Part shown: positions 1 to 12,755 of the stretch, one piece after another
Position numbering within the stretch: position 1 is the first letter of the stretch
Layout: each line of letters starts with the position of its first letter
Origin: Physcia stellaris
Lineage: Eukaryota; Ascomycota; Lecanoromycetes; Caliciales; Physciaceae
NCBI GenBank assembly: GCA_018902385.1
Contig: JABSSW010000015.1
Coordinates: forward strand, 682,001 to 746,000
Reading direction: 5' to 3'
DNA: 64,000 nt
Position numbers and translations under genes: made by a program
The notes under the pieces: model-generated
Seen by the model: the letters and a program-made list of their open reading frames with translations, nothing else
What the model was told of the DNA's origin: nothing
Databases searched by the model: none

Positions 1-2
1 CC

Positions 3-557
3 AACAGCCCTCATGGGTATGCTCCACCGCATTATGCCCAGTTTGACGTCAGTAAGGGCAACAAGATAAACGAGGATTCTCTGCCAGCAATGCCAAGCTG
101 GGACTCAGCCCAACAGAAGAGGGTATTGGAGGAGGATAATCGTCATGACGATGTCGAGATGGGGAAGATGAAGGAGAAGGCGCCGATGCTGGCTCACCAG
201 GCGCCTTCACCTACGACCGGCTACGCAGAGATGGGGTCGGACATGCCATACCGGCAACATGGTGCCGAGCAAGGTGGAGATCTTCATGATCCTTATGTTC
301 CCAACCAAGGCTTGAGTGCATACAGCGGGCCTATGTCTCCGGCGGCCTCCCACCATTACGACTCGCCTAATGATTTTGGGAGACATCCAGCCTCACAGGG
401 AGGTTACGCGCCATATACTCCGTCAGTCAGCACGAAGTATGAACCAAGTTCCGTTTACGGAGGGCAAGAGACGGGAACGGCGTATCATCCGCAGTCGTAC
501 GATGCCCAAACCCCCAGTGTTCTGCGGGCCGGACGGCAGGCTGGGCCATCGTTTTAG
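3..557 (+). CDS. Fibroin-3-like fungal membrane protein, C-terminal part
   Basis: The frame is open from the window edge to the TAG at 555-557, so the gene is cut at its 5' end. The visible 184 residues are hydrophilic and rich in Pro, Ser, Tyr and Gly, with no membrane segment. Near the start they carry the block EDSLPAMPSWD, which I recognise from fungal proteins annotated as fibroin-3 related. In that family the block follows an N-terminal membrane part and marks the start of a disordered cytoplasmic tail. The internal ATG at 90 lies inside the block and is unlikely to be the true start. Function is not known. The family call rests on this one motif and the tail composition. Confidence 0.6.
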   Translation, partial: NSPHGYAPPHYAQFDVSKGNKINEDSLPAMPSWDSAQQKRVLEEDNRHDDVEMGKMKEKAPMLAHQAPSPTTGYAEMGSDMPYRQHGAEQGGDLHDPYVPNQGLSAYSGPMSPAASHHYDSPNDFGRHPASQGGYAPYTPSVSTKYEPSSVYGGQETGTAYHPQSYDAQTPSVLRAGRQAGPSF

Positions 558-938
558 GTCATGGCGTTTATCACAGCATTGATTTTTAGCTTCTTAATTA
601 TTTACTATTGTGTTTGGCTTTCTAGGATGTCTGTGGGTACAGAGATATCACTCGCGATAGTGGCGAATTTCAACACCCATGAAACATAAAGAGGTCCTGG
701 CTGTCTTCAAGAGTATCAGGACTAATAAGTCAATAGCATTTAGCGGAGTGTCAAAAATATGCCCCTAGGGTATCTAGCTTTTACCAAATCAAGTGATGCC
801 GCTCCAATATGCAAATATGTAAGGAGAATGCAAACAAGCATTGCTCCAAATTTTCAGAATGAAAACCTTCCGGTATTCTGGGACCGCATCCTCCAATGTC
901 GACATAAGTTAGAAAAAGGGCAGGGCGGTCTGAAATGC
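558..938. other. Intergenic, convergent 3' ends
   Basis: Between the 3' ends of the fibroin-3-like gene and the CWF19-like gene. I see only AT-moderate untranslated sequence and no RNA gene or repeat. Confidence 0.5.
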
Positions 939-2788
939 TCATTCGTCCAGGGAAAAGTCGAACTTTTTGAAAGCAGCCTTGAAGGTCTCGGCGTCCTTCT
1001 GCTCCTCCTGTTCGGTTTGCGGGCAATCCTTCCAATGCGCCCTTACCTCCAAACCTAAAAGTTTCGCCATCACCCTCCGCCCGAACTGCAGGTCAAACCG
1101 CATCTCCTGAGACAACGGCAAAACTAGCGATTTTTCTTTACCCCTTGTCTCACTCGTATCGTCTTCGCTTGAACAGTCGCCATTAGCAGCATCAGCTCCG
1201 TTGGTCTCGCCTTCCTTGGGGCACCAGATCCAGACACGAAAATAGTCGCCCTTCTCGGCGGTGCCGTCGCCTATGTCTTTCGCCTTAAAGGTGGGGTACT
1301 TCTCGTTTTCTGCCTGGACTTTGAATGCTGCTTCGACAAGGCCTTTTTGTATGAGTTCGGCACGCACAGGCAGGAATTGCCAGTGGAAATGGACGCCGTC
1401 GGCGCGACTGATCTCCCATGTGATAGCGCCGATGGAAGAATTAGCTTTATCGATCAACATGCTGTGGAGGGCGCGGCGGTAGCGCTGCATTTCTTTGTAC
1501 GTTGCTGAGCGTACCTCTTGCTCCGAGATACAACCCATAGTCGGGGAATGGGCCAGTGGTATTATCAGTATGTGAGCTGGACAGCCGAGCTGAGGGAAAG
1601 TTGTGGACATTGGAAGAGGGCCCTTCGAGATGGTGAGGTAGCTATCTGATGCAATTGAACTGATAAGATGCGCGGCTAGATTTGGGTTTGAGAGACAAAA
1701 GAAGCATTGCTGAGGGCCGGGCTGGCTACGACGATGAACAGGGCGCTTTTTGGGTCGATAGTGATCTCCTCCGTCGGAGAAGCGAGAAAACGACTGCACA
1801 TCTTCTTGGCGCTGCCGTTTCCTGACATTGAGTGGTGACGCAGTTGTGCCGGGAGTGATTGTAGTTGTTGCGGTAGCGTTTGGGTCGATCGAGAATGCGT
1901 AGAGCCATTTCTGCTTCAGAACACTCTCGAAAGCAGCGAGACTGAGAAAACGTGTAATTGACATTGGGTCTGGCTGTCCATCCTCGGTAAGGTGGAAAAA
2001 CGGCTCACGCTCGTAGAAGGCATCCTTCGATACACTGAGATGATACTTGGGCTTCAATGCCGAACAAAGATCGGCAACACACTGCTCAGTCTGCGGGGTT
2101 CCTACTCCATCTGGGAGGTCCACCTTGGAACCTGACCGGATCAAAGTTGGCCAGTGGGTCGTGATGAGTATGTCTGCGTTATTGGCACCTTTGAGAGATT
2201 TGGCGTCGTCTTCGGTATGGAAAGGTAAGTACTGATCTTTAGATAGACCTGCAGTGATCGCGGTGTCCAGCAGACCTCCTAGCGCTACGATTCTGAGACC
2301 TTCTGAGGTTTTGAATGTCGATCGTTTGCCCAAAAAGTGCAAATTCTCGCAGAGATCATTGTCGGATGTATTCAACTTCTCGACGACTTCCGGGGGCAAA
2401 GCGTACCTTCCAAGCGTAAAATAGACGGGTAAGGGGACAGTGATATTTCCTTTTACAAGGTTTGTGATATTGGCCTCATCTTCGGAGCTTGACTCTGCAG
2501 GGTCCCTGAAGAGATCCCCAACGATGATGGCTAGAGAGAAGCCATTCTTGGCGTGTAATTTTCTGAGCTTTTCGAAGACAGTAGTAAAGTGACCTTCAAC
2601 CGCCCCAACCACAACGCTATAACAAGTTCAGTCAAATGATAGGAATAGCTTAGAGAGCTTTTTGGAGGGATGCATGAGCGCAATGAAATGAAGCACAATG
2701 AAAAGTACCAGATTTTATAATCTCCTATCATCGAAAGTTTGTTGATAATTCAAGGAAACGAACAGTGAACTTACACCTTCAACGTCAT
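939..2788 (-). CDS. DRN1: CWF19-like protein 1 / Drn1, splicing and lariat-debranching factor
   Basis: A CwfJ-family protein. These bind the lariat debranching enzyme Dbr1 and late spliceosomes in the nucleus. Exon 1 is 14 nt (2775-2788, MTLKV) and is joined by a 158-nt GT-AG intron (2617-2774) to exon 2 (939-2616); the junction gives MTLKVVVVGAVEGH, matching the family's N-terminal phosphoesterase-like fold. About residues 1-230 form that fold without an obvious full set of metal ligands. The CwfJ_C_1 region follows, with a CFFCLSNP start and a HIT-like stretch ending LIIPLAHSP, and then the CwfJ_C_2 C-terminus. A basic linker (KKRPVHRR) precedes CwfJ_C_1. Length, about 561 aa, is normal. 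The divergent neighbour is UTP20. Confidence 0.9.
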
Positions 2789-3059
2789 TATGATCTGTTA
2801 ATTTAGACCGAAGTCGAGGGTGAAGTCATGGAAAAGGACGGCTACATCCTCTTCATTCCTCCCGTTGAAGTAGGTAAGCTAGTGAAAAGTAAATTAGCCA
2901 AGATTTGATTTGTTAGAGATTCAAGAATTGAGCAAAAAGTTCTGGCGAGGTAATAATCAGGGCAGTAAGATCATACTTAGTAATGAGTACCTCGAGAGTC
3001 ACAACTCACTCAGATAAAGTGGAACTCCAGGGTCACTTTCGCGTCGACTTGAGACATGC

Positions 3060-3075
3060 AACCCTAAACCCTAAA
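3060..3075. promoter_or_regulatory. Double telobox-like motif upstream of UTP20
   Basis: AACCCTAAACCCTAAA is two tandem copies of the telobox AACCCTAA. In ascomycete yeasts Tbf1 binds this motif at snoRNA and ribosome-related promoters. Its place before a ribosome-biogenesis gene fits such control, but binding here is inferred. Confidence 0.5.
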
Positions 3076-3233
3076 CTTCGGCTCCAATTCCATTCTTCTC
3101 AATCACACGCTAACACTCAATGGGCCTAGATCACTTGAGAATCAACCCAATTGGAAGAAAAATTTGCGGCTCAACCGCCCAAGCAAGCTGCTGCATCAAA
3201 AGTACCTTGGAAATTCTGAGGAAGTCTGTGATT

Positions 3234-6200
3234 ATGGCGGCTATGTCTTCAGGAAGGCAAAGTCGGCCGTCGAAAACGGTCAAAGGAGGGACCGAGTCAA
3301 GCCGGAAACACCGTTTTCAGTCTTTCAATCAACGTATCTCGAAGCTGAGAATCGACCCAGTTCATCGAAGTCGATTGATGGATCTCGATGCTGACGCAAC
3401 AGCATCTCATTTTCAAACCGCGTTAAATAAATGGAAAGATCTAAATATCTCTGAGTACTTTACAGATTTTGTGAAGACGGTTGAGCCATTATGCGAAAGC
3501 TTACCCCAAATCCTACATCATGAGGAGGAAATCATGGGTGCTCTCGTTAGCTCCATAGAAAAACGTCATTCTCTTTCTCTGGAACCTTTGCTCGATCTGC
3601 TGGCAAAATTCGCTCATGATCTTGGGCCGCGATTTGAGTTACATTTTCCAGTTGCTCTGCGCTTGGTCGCCAGTCTCGCTGCTATACATTCTGATGTAGA
3701 GGTCATTGAATGGAGTTTTGAGTGTCTGGCATGGCTTTTCAAGTACCTCTCACGATTGCTGGTGCCTGATCTGCGGCCTGTCTTCCAGATCGTGGCACCT
3801 CTATTAGGTAAGGAAGTGCAGAAAACACATACGACAAGATTTGCGGCAGAAGCATTGTCGTTTTTGATACGGAAGGCAGCCATAGTATATCACAAGAATC
3901 CAGCGCCGCTGGACAAGATTGTTCAACATATCATTGAAGATTTCAGCGCAGTGGACGACGCTGGCACGACTTACGAGTTTTACCAGCATGGCTTGATGAC
4001 CTTGTTTGTCGAGTCAACCAAAGGTGTTGAGAGGAAGCTGCATTCGTCTGGAGCCCAGGTTTATGCTTGCCTTCTTGACCATATCCTCGATTCGAATGGT
4101 GACCAATTGAAGCGAGGCGCAGAGATAGTGTACGGGACTACCGTAGGTGTGATTCACTTCACAGATGCGGACGGGTTTCAACCCATATTAAATGTCATTG
4201 TCGAACGAATTGGGAGGCTGAACCTAGGATCGAAGGATACCGCTATCGGCGCCTGTGGGCATTTGCTATTTATTGCGGTTTCTGTGAGGAAGAGCTCAAG
4301 GATTGCAGACTGGGCGGCAGTGCTCGACGCTCTTGTATGCTTGCTTGAGCTTTGTGACATTTCAAGCCATGATACTGTGACTGGCGTGTACAATGCCGCA
4401 GCTATGGCTTTGTCTTCCTCTCCGCTTGAGGTTATGATTCCCAGATCCCGTGCAGCAATGAATGTCATCACACTAAAGCGTCATAGCCAGCATTTCCTGG
4501 CCTTCTGCAATAATCTTTGCAGCCTAAATCGAGACCGTTTCAATGAATTAGTATATCCATACTTTCAGAAGTGAGTAGCGGCACAAGAAAAACCCTTCTT
4601 CGGTAGCTAACGTCACTCCAGATGGATAACAAGTCATTGGCAAGAACAGGAACTCCAGCTGTATTTAGCTGTGCCCCGAATCGTTGGAGAATCTGGGAAT
4701 AAGGTCACCTGCCCAGAGTCACAACAGCGGAGCGTCATCACAAGATTTGAGCAGCTAAGAAGAGACGGAGGCTCTGTCGCTCATTGCAATGCATTTCTGG
4801 CAGCAATACCTTTCTTGACTGTGGATCGAGCAACAATATGTGCGATTGTGGCCCACCTTGAGTCACTGATCAAGGCAAGATTGCATTCGCCTTTCGATAA
4901 CGATCCAAGGACTTTGTTTGCGTTTGGTGCTGGCCTTAGAGCATACGCCCAGCTAGACGTAGTCGAAAGTGGGACGTCGCAGATCTGGCCTGCGCTTTAT
5001 GAAGCGGTTGCCCATTTTGGGACCCTGCCGCCTTACTTAGAAGCTGTACTAACTTCACTGGAGACTCGTTCAGTCAAGGAAGCCAGTAACGTTTTAGAAC
5101 CGCTTATTGGGTCGATAGCGGAGAATTTGCACTCATCTTCGCATAACTTGCGGAGGCTCTCTCTGCAGATATTAGATGCATTGCATGGCCATATCTATCA
5201 TCAGCCTGCCGACATTCTAGCAACAGCCTTATTGATCGAAGATAACCCACTTACCCTGCAATCCGCGCGGGCAGGTTCCATGCATGTACGAAAGCTTTCA
5301 GTTCAATACAAAGCGATTGCACCAGATCATTGGTTGCTGAAGGCCATCCCGCACTTCTGCTTTGGTCTACTGACATTCAAGCTTTCACAGCTCGGCAGTG
5401 ATGCAATCGAGGTATTGAGAGACATCTCGGGTGCACAACCTGGTGAGGGTGTGATATCGACCCTTGCCTTCCAATGGTTAGATGGTACACCTTCTTGTGA
5501 TGAGGACCCAAATCTCCTGCCCAGTGCTTCAGGATATCGCAAGGCTTCAAGTGCCTTCCAATGCTCAAACCTATCTGAGGTAGAGGCTATGATGAGCGCA
5601 CATGCAATCGGGCTAAAAGATGCATCACAAGCGGTCTCTGAGAAATTTACAGTCGATCACCGAATCGTATCGCATGTACCGGCCAACGCGCCATCACTAG
5701 CTCTGAAAGTTCTGTTAGGGAATCCTCATATCGCCGAGAAATATTCAAGAAAACTTGTGCCAATTTTCCTGCGATGGGCGGCTGATGAATCAGAAGATAG
5801 TGTAGAGGTATTCCGCCCAGAAAAAGATACCGCGCAGGGTTTACCTGACTCGTCTGGCTCTCCACGTTTAGCTTGGAAGGACCGCAAGGCGATGTTGGAT
5901 CTCTTTGGTCATTTTGTCAATCCAAAGGTTTTGTATCGAGCATCAGAGGTTCATAAGGCGCTCTTGGATCTGCTAGCCAGCGGAGACGTCGCAATACAAA
6001 AATCTGCACTACAGGCAATTCTGGCATGGAAAGACTCAAGTATTGTTGCTTATCAGGAGAATTTGCTGAACCTTTTGGACGACGCAAGATTTCGTGAGGA
6101 GGTTGCGATATTTGTTAACGTGGATCAACGTGATAGCACGATACAAGGCGAACACCGTCAAATTCTCATGCCGGTTCTTCTACGAATTCTCTATGGAAAG

Positions 6201-9200
6201 GTCACCGCCAGATCAGGACCGACAGGCAGAAGAGGTCAAGGCATCAAGCGAAAGGCGGTACTTGAAGCGATTGCACGTTTTGAACCGCAAGACCTGGATG
6301 AATTCGTCAATATTGCCTTGGGACCACTTGCCTACGTAACTGTAGTCGATAAAAGCGGACTCGCCTTGCACACGATAGATTATGAGTATCTGGATACTCG
6401 AAAACAGGTCGGACTGGTCAATATGATGAAGAACATGCTCGAGGCAATTGGAGACCGACTTAAACCCCTCGTGAAGAAGTTGATGGATGCTTTACTCTAC
6501 TGTCTCATCAAAGCTGCCCGCGTCCTGAGCCGTGACCAGCAGGAGGAGGTACTACGTGATAATTCTGGACACTTCAAAACTTCAATGCTGAAGGACATCC
6601 GGCAACAAGGCTTGCAATGCCTTACACTAATATTCAAGCATTGCATGCTACAGGATCTTGAGCAGTACCTACCTGTGATATTCAACGAGCTGATCAACCC
6701 ACGACTGGAAAAATTAGCTATTGAGACGTCTCAATCCGTTTCAGGGTTATTGCAATTATTTTCCACGTGGGCTTCCTCACAAGCAACAGTCACTCTCTTT
6801 TCTGAGTATAATTCAACGGTCCTAAGGTCTATTGTAGCGTGTCTAGACATCGAGTCTGCTAAAGACGAGGTCAAACTCTTCATTCTGGACGAAATTCTAA
6901 AAAAGATTATTGAATCGTCAATAGCGTCTTCTGAAATGGAGGACGATCAACAAAGGTCTAGTAAAGTCATACTCCGTGGAGTGCTCGGCCCACACCTGGA
7001 CTACGTCTTGAAGTCCGTCGGTAACCTTCTTCACAAGAGTCCTGCCAGAGAAGTTCTTGAATCGGCCATCAGCCTTATTGCATCAGTAGCACCGCTTGTG
7101 GAAGGCTCGTCCGAGACAAGAAACCTTCTCGAGATCTCAAGCTTTCTCTTGGATCAACCTTCCAATCGGGTAAAGCCCAAGTCAAAGGGTAATTTATTAC
7201 AAGTCGTCGAGCATTTTGTGCCCTTACTTGATAATGAAACTGCTGGAGCATTGCAGGATCGTCTGTTCAACACGATCTCATCTTTATTCGCGTTTTTCCA
7301 AGATCGTGTCAACCGACAGTCTCTCGCAAGAATCCTAAATGTCCTAGCAGAACGAGATGTTGAACTTCAGAAGATTACGGACTTGTGTACAGACTTGAAC
7401 GCATTCTCTACACAGAAGCTCGATGAGCCAGATTTCGAGGCTCGCCTGAGAGCTTTCAGTAGTATCAATGAGGCCCAGTACCAGTCCTTGTCTTCGAAGC
7501 AATGGCGTCCAATCGTCTACAACATGCTGTTCTCCATCAGAGATCGTGAAGAATTAGCAATACGTGCCAGCGCATCGTATACACTTCGTCGGTTTGTAGA
7601 GGTAAACAAGGTGCCTACTGCGAGTAAAGACGACACAGATTATGGAATTGTACGCACGATTCTAATGCCAGCACTTCGTAAAGGCATACTAGATCCCTCA
7701 GAGCTAGTACGAGCAGAGTATTTATCCGTTATGGCGCATCTTGTTCGTTGCAATCCGGAATGGGGGAATTCAATGATATGTCTGCGCTTCTCTGCAACGA
7801 TGACGAGGAAGCATCCTTCTTCTTGAATATACTACATATACAGCAGCATCGTCGACAGCGTGCTTTACGTCGCCTAGCCTCGGAAGCCGGGAAAGGGAGT
7901 TTACGTAGTGCGAACGTTGCTCATTTCTTCATTCCCCTAGTAGAACATTTCATCTTTGACAAGGCTGACGACGAGAGCGCTCACAATTTGAGCGCAGAGG
8001 CTGTCATTACAATTGGCATCTTAGCACAGTCTCTCGAGTGGCCACAGTTTAGGGCCATGTTCAGAAGGTTTACAGCTGACATCCAAAGCAAACCAGACCT
8101 GGAGAAGACTGTCATCAAGCTTCTTGGAGTCATCACTGATGCACTGAACCGTGCGGCTGTGACTAAAGGGTCCCAGTCACCTCAAGATGAGGCAGGCCGT
8201 ACAGATTCTGTACGGCAGCCTACACCAGATATTCGGACTACCTTAGCCGCTACAATGCCCAGACAGGATAGGCTTACAGACGACCTGGTCAAAAACCTCT
8301 TGCCGCCTCTGAACAAATACTTACATGACAAAGATGAATCCACAGTCAGCCTTCGAGTGCCAGTAGCAGTTTCGATTGTCAAATTATTACAGCTCCTACC
8401 TGTCGCCATGCTCAAAGATTACCTGCCTCTAGTCTTGACAGACGTCTGCAATATTCTCCGTAGCCGAGCCCAAGAGTCCAGGGATTTGACCCGTAAAACG
8501 TTGGTAGAGATATCGACGCTCATAGGTCCCATTTGCTTCGGTTTCATCTTGAAAGAACTACGAACCTCACTCGCCAAAGGCTATCAGCTCCACGTTTTAT
8601 CATTCACAGTCCACGCAATTCTGGTAGCTACCGCAAACATCTATAAGCCTGGGGATTTGGACTATTGTCTTCCTCAAATCGTGTCCGTACTCATGGATGA
8701 CATTTTCGGGGTGACTGGGCAAGAAAAGGACGCTGAGGAATATATCAGCAAGATGAAAGAAGTTAAAAGCAGTAAAAGCTATGATTCCATGGAACTCATT
8801 GCCAAAGTCACGAGCATCGACAGCTTCGTCCATTTAATCGCGCCGTTGCAGACGTTGCTTCAAGAGCGCCTGGACCTGAAGATTGTGAAGAAGATCGATG
8901 AGCTGCTGCGTCGTTTAGGTGTTGGTCTCCTGAGGAACGAGAAGGTCAAGGACCGTCGGGTTCTGGTGTTTTGCCACGAGGTCATTCGTGAGACCTACAA
9001 GACTGGAAAAGAAGAAAAAGTGGCTAAGGAGGATCATCGCGTGAAGCGCTTCCTCATCAACATGAAAGGAGCGAGTAAGTACGGCAGCCGTGGCAGCACC
9101 TCGTCATACGGATACAAGCTCGCTCGATTTGCTCTTGACTTACTTCGCTCCCTCTTACACAAATTTGACGTGCTGCAGACCCCATCCAACATCCATGGTT

Positions 9201-11098
9201 TTATGCCAATCATTGGGGACTCAATACTCCAGTTGAATGAAGAGATCCAAGTGTCGGCCCTTCGCCTACTTGCAACCATAATCAAAACACCCTTAAAGGA
9301 GATCGACGAGAATGCAGGCGTTTACATTTCGGAATGTGTCAAGATCGTAAAAGGTGCAACGTCAATGAGTTCAGAACTGGCACAAGCAGCGCTGAAGTTG
9401 GTCTCCTCCATATTACGGGAACGGCAACGGATAGAAGTCAGGGAGCCCGACCTCGCCTACCTCCTTAAAAGACTGATACCCGATTTGGATGAGCCAGATC
9501 GTCAAGGGGTAGCTTTCAACTTCCTCAAAGCTATCTTGGTTCGAAAAGTGGTAATAACCGAGGTCTACGAGGTCTTTGATATAGTTGCTGCGATGATGGT
9601 AACGAATCAGACCAAAAGTACCCGTGATGTCGCTCGAAGCATCTACTTCCAATTCATACAGGACTATCCTCAGGCGAAGGGTAGGTTTTCGAAACAGATT
9701 GCTTTTCTCGTCAGCAATCTCGATTACAAGCATCAAGAGGGCCGGCAGTCAGTGATGGAAGCAATCCACTTATTCCTTTCAAAGATTGGTGAAAACCTCA
9801 TTCAGGACATTTTGAGCACTTTCTTCGTGCCTCTTGTGATGGTTATGGTCAATGATGAGTCCGCTGACTGTCGGGAAATGGCCGGCACATTATTAAAGAC
9901 GGTGTTTGAAAAAGCTGATAGTGAACGGAAACAATCTTTCCTGGTGATGCTTCGATCTTGGCTGGGTCAAACCGATCAAACTCTACTGGTTAGAGTGGCG
10001 CTGCAGGTCTATTGTATCTTCCTGGACTCTGCTGGGTCGAAAGGCGAGCGAGAGTTATCCATTCTTCAACCGCGATTACTGGAGATATTCAAGACTCCCG
10101 TCAAAGATAGTGCTGAATCTGACTGGGAGGTGCTTTATTTTGCTTTGCAAGCTTTCCTCAAGATATGCCAGGCTTACCCAACAATAGCTTTCTCCGCCAC
10201 GAACGCTCCGACCTGGGTCGCCATTCGACACTGTCTTGCTTTTCCTCACGTATGGGTGAAGCTCTCCAGTGCCAAAGTGCTAGGCGCATTGTTCGCGGAT
10301 TTCGCAAGGACGAATGCTGGCAGTGAAGGTGCTAGGCTTCCACTAAAAGGCTCGGGTGGCCTCTATCTTACAGCGGAGGAGATGATTGCGATTGCCAGGA
10401 TCTCCTTGAGGTCGCTTAGAGTCTCTAGCTCAAACGAAGATCTTGCAAGCCAGAGCGTTCGAAATCTGGTGTTTCTGGGCAGAAATTTTAGCGATATATC
10501 AACAGGCAGTGTAAACGACCACACAGAAACAAGTATGGAGATTATTGACAGCGATGCCGAAGAGGAAAATCCGAGTCCGAGCCCTGAAACTCGCAAAACC
10601 GCTATTCAATTCATATACGAGCGGGCCTCAGCTATCATTCGACGTGGGCCTGTGACAACCAAAGCTCAAGCCTTGACGCCCATGAAAGCAGCTCTGCAGA
10701 TTATTGGTGCGCTCTGCAATCACCTACACGAGTCTGTGGTCGCAGACTCCATCCAGACTATCTTATTACCTCTTCACAACCTGACTGACCCATCAATCCC
10801 TACACCGTTCTCCTCCGACGAGGCATTCAACACATCGTACAAAGCCTTAGTAGCGAATAGCACAGAGATCATGACCCTGCTGCAAAGGAAATTTGGTACC
10901 ACTAAATACATCGCCAACCTGGCTAAGGTCAGAGAAGGCGTTAAAGAAAGAAGAGAAGGCCGGAGAGTGAAACGAAGGATTGAAGTTGTCGCCGAGCCTG
11001 AGAGAGCTGGCGCTCTGAAGAAAAGGAAAGGAGAGAAGAAACGGGAAAAGAGGAAGGAAAGAAGTGGAGGAGAAAGGGGCAGACGGAGAGGCTGGTGA
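3234..11098 (+). CDS. UTP20: U3 snoRNP component Utp20 (small-subunit processome)
   Basis: A giant HEAT-repeat scaffold of the SSU processome, needed for 18S rRNA processing in the nucleolus. The N-terminus (HRFQSFNQRISKLRIDP), the WLFKYLSRLLVPDLRP block and the basic C-terminus ending GRRRGW are diagnostic. Exon 1 ends at 4570 and a 51-nt intron (4571-4621) joins exon 2 in phase. The start is placed at 3234 (MAAMSSGR) because related proteins begin just before this basic stretch; an in-frame ATG at 3120 would add 38 poorly conserved residues. At 7762-7766 the frame changes by one base inside a run of five G; six would restore the conserved WGEFNDMS reading. No intron fits there, so this is either a homopolymer error or a lesion in an essential gene. 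Length, about 2,600 aa, is normal. Confidence 0.95.
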
Positions 11099-11558
11099 TC
11101 TGTCAGACCCATGAATCCATGATGTACGTACATTTGAGTGTTGCATAGCGCGGCGCTTACTAGGAGAAACCGAGCATCTAGGCTCAGCTTAGGTTTTACT
11201 TCGTGCCAAATGTGATTATCGTATCAAAACTTTTACCTCAGGGAAGGATAAGCGGAGAGATGTCCTAGACTTAGATGCTTACTTAGCCGGATCCGTACGC
11301 CACAGAGATTTTGAGATCCTCATGATATTATTTCGAGGCGCATCTCCTAGTGGTAAGTGCCTCTTAACAGGCCGATGTAGGAGCCGTTCGATCAATATGT
11401 CGGCTCGTGTCGGCGAATTTGCCAACGGTCCCCCCTGGTGGGTTTCCGATGAAATAGCTAACTCCACAGTTCTTAAAGACATCAAAGGTCTATGTAACCT
11501 GGGCTAGAGACTGTAAATGCCTTAACCTCCGGGCAGTAATGAAAGGCTGCTCGGTATT
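11099..11558. other. Intergenic, convergent 3' ends of UTP20 and ZIM17
   Basis: No coding signal, RNA gene or repeat found. Short open frames here lack family resemblance. Confidence 0.5.
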
Positions 11559-12233
11559 TCAGTTGTCGGGTACTTTCCCTTCGTTGTCCCAGAATTCAAT
11601 GTCCCCGTCACTGTTAATGTTTCCTCTCCTAACGAGCTCACCCTTGTCTCGCATAAGGTCCTCTACCGTAAAGCTCTGATCCGCAAATATCTATAAGATG
11701 TGGATGTTAGCCATGTTCCGCTCTCGTGATAGAGTCTTGATAGAACGCTGCAGATGCTTGATGTTGAGTAGCATTACCTTCAAGTGGTCACTGATGGCAT
11801 GCCGGTTCTTGCAACCCGGACAAGTGATTAACACGGTTCCATAATGATATCCCTGCTTAGAAATCTCGTGCGTCGAGCGTTCCTTACAGGGTTTACATGT
11901 AAAAGTAAGTTGGTAAGATGGTCGTTTGATCGATTCTATGGGAGCTTCCGAGGATACAGTCGAAGAAGCCGAAGACGGCGCTGGAGATGACGCTGCAGAG
12001 GATGAAGTCAAACTTGGTGGGTGCGATGATGCTGTTGATTCTTCGTTATGTGGGGGGATTGCGGTTGGGGAAGTCGTGAAGCTGGCGGACGGGATTCGAG
12101 GTTTAGCTGTTGGACAGGCAATGAAGCACTGCGTGCGTGGGCGTGTGCAATATGAGCGTCGGACGGTGTGAGGAGAACACCGCAGAGTTTGAAGCTGCCA
12201 TAAGAAAGAACCTGGACCCCAATTTCGTCTCAT
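11559..12233 (-). CDS. ZIM17: Zim17/Tim15-type DNL zinc finger, mitochondrial Hsp70 escort protein
   Basis: Keeps mitochondrial Hsp70 soluble in the matrix and so supports protein import and Fe-S assembly. The DNL-type zinc finger has both Cys pairs (CKPC and CPGC) and the NRHAISDHLK segment, split by an intron. Exon 1 is 11778-12233, the 87-nt intron is 11691-11777, and exon 2 (11559-11690) supplies the rest of the domain (IFADQSFTVEDLMRDKGELV) and the acidic end DGDIEFWDNEG. The open frame runs on past the donor into the intron, so an unspliced reading gives a false C-terminus. The N-terminus is Arg-rich, as expected for a mitochondrial presequence, followed by a Ser/Pro/Ala linker. The exact start among N-terminal ATGs is uncertain. 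Confidence 0.9.
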
Positions 12234-12755
12234 GCTGGAACTTCTGTTGATGCCGTTGAAGCTTCTGACAGCTCAAGACTGATGTCACAACTTCTGAAAA
12301 AGCGGAGCGATTCCGCAGTTCAAGAATCGCGAATCAGTGAAGCTTCATTTATTCCTTTACTCACGAATAATTGACTGTAGAAACTACGACAGTGAGGTAA
12401 ACACGTATTGGTGAATCGCTCTTACGCTTGCTAACATCCATGTTTGAGCTTATAACCAAAGTTGAGTCACGATCAACCGCCCCTCTCAGTTCACATGCCA
12501 AAATCAACATCGGCGAAACATGGACTGAGGGCTCCGATAACTCATATTATTATAATTCACAGTAGGCAATCATGATGTTAGCAGGCAGAGGTCGGACAAA
12601 GATACGGCCTCCCAGAAGAGTAAGTGGGCTTCACCTCCCCATGCGCCTATCTATAAATGTCGTTCACCTCTCAACAATTCTCACAAGCTCACTGGGCCCA
12701 TGAACACTTTCTCCAGTAAATTCTCTCCCCATTATCCCTACCATTTCTCTCAAAC
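12234..12755. other. Divergent promoter region of ZIM17 and CUL3
   Basis: Shared upstream region of two genes reading apart. I see no RNA gene, repeat or strongly recognisable regulatory site. Confidence 0.4.

Noticed and set aside
759-1058. Plus-strand open frame overlapping the CWF19-like 3' end
   Set aside because: Shadow of the conserved minus-strand gene.
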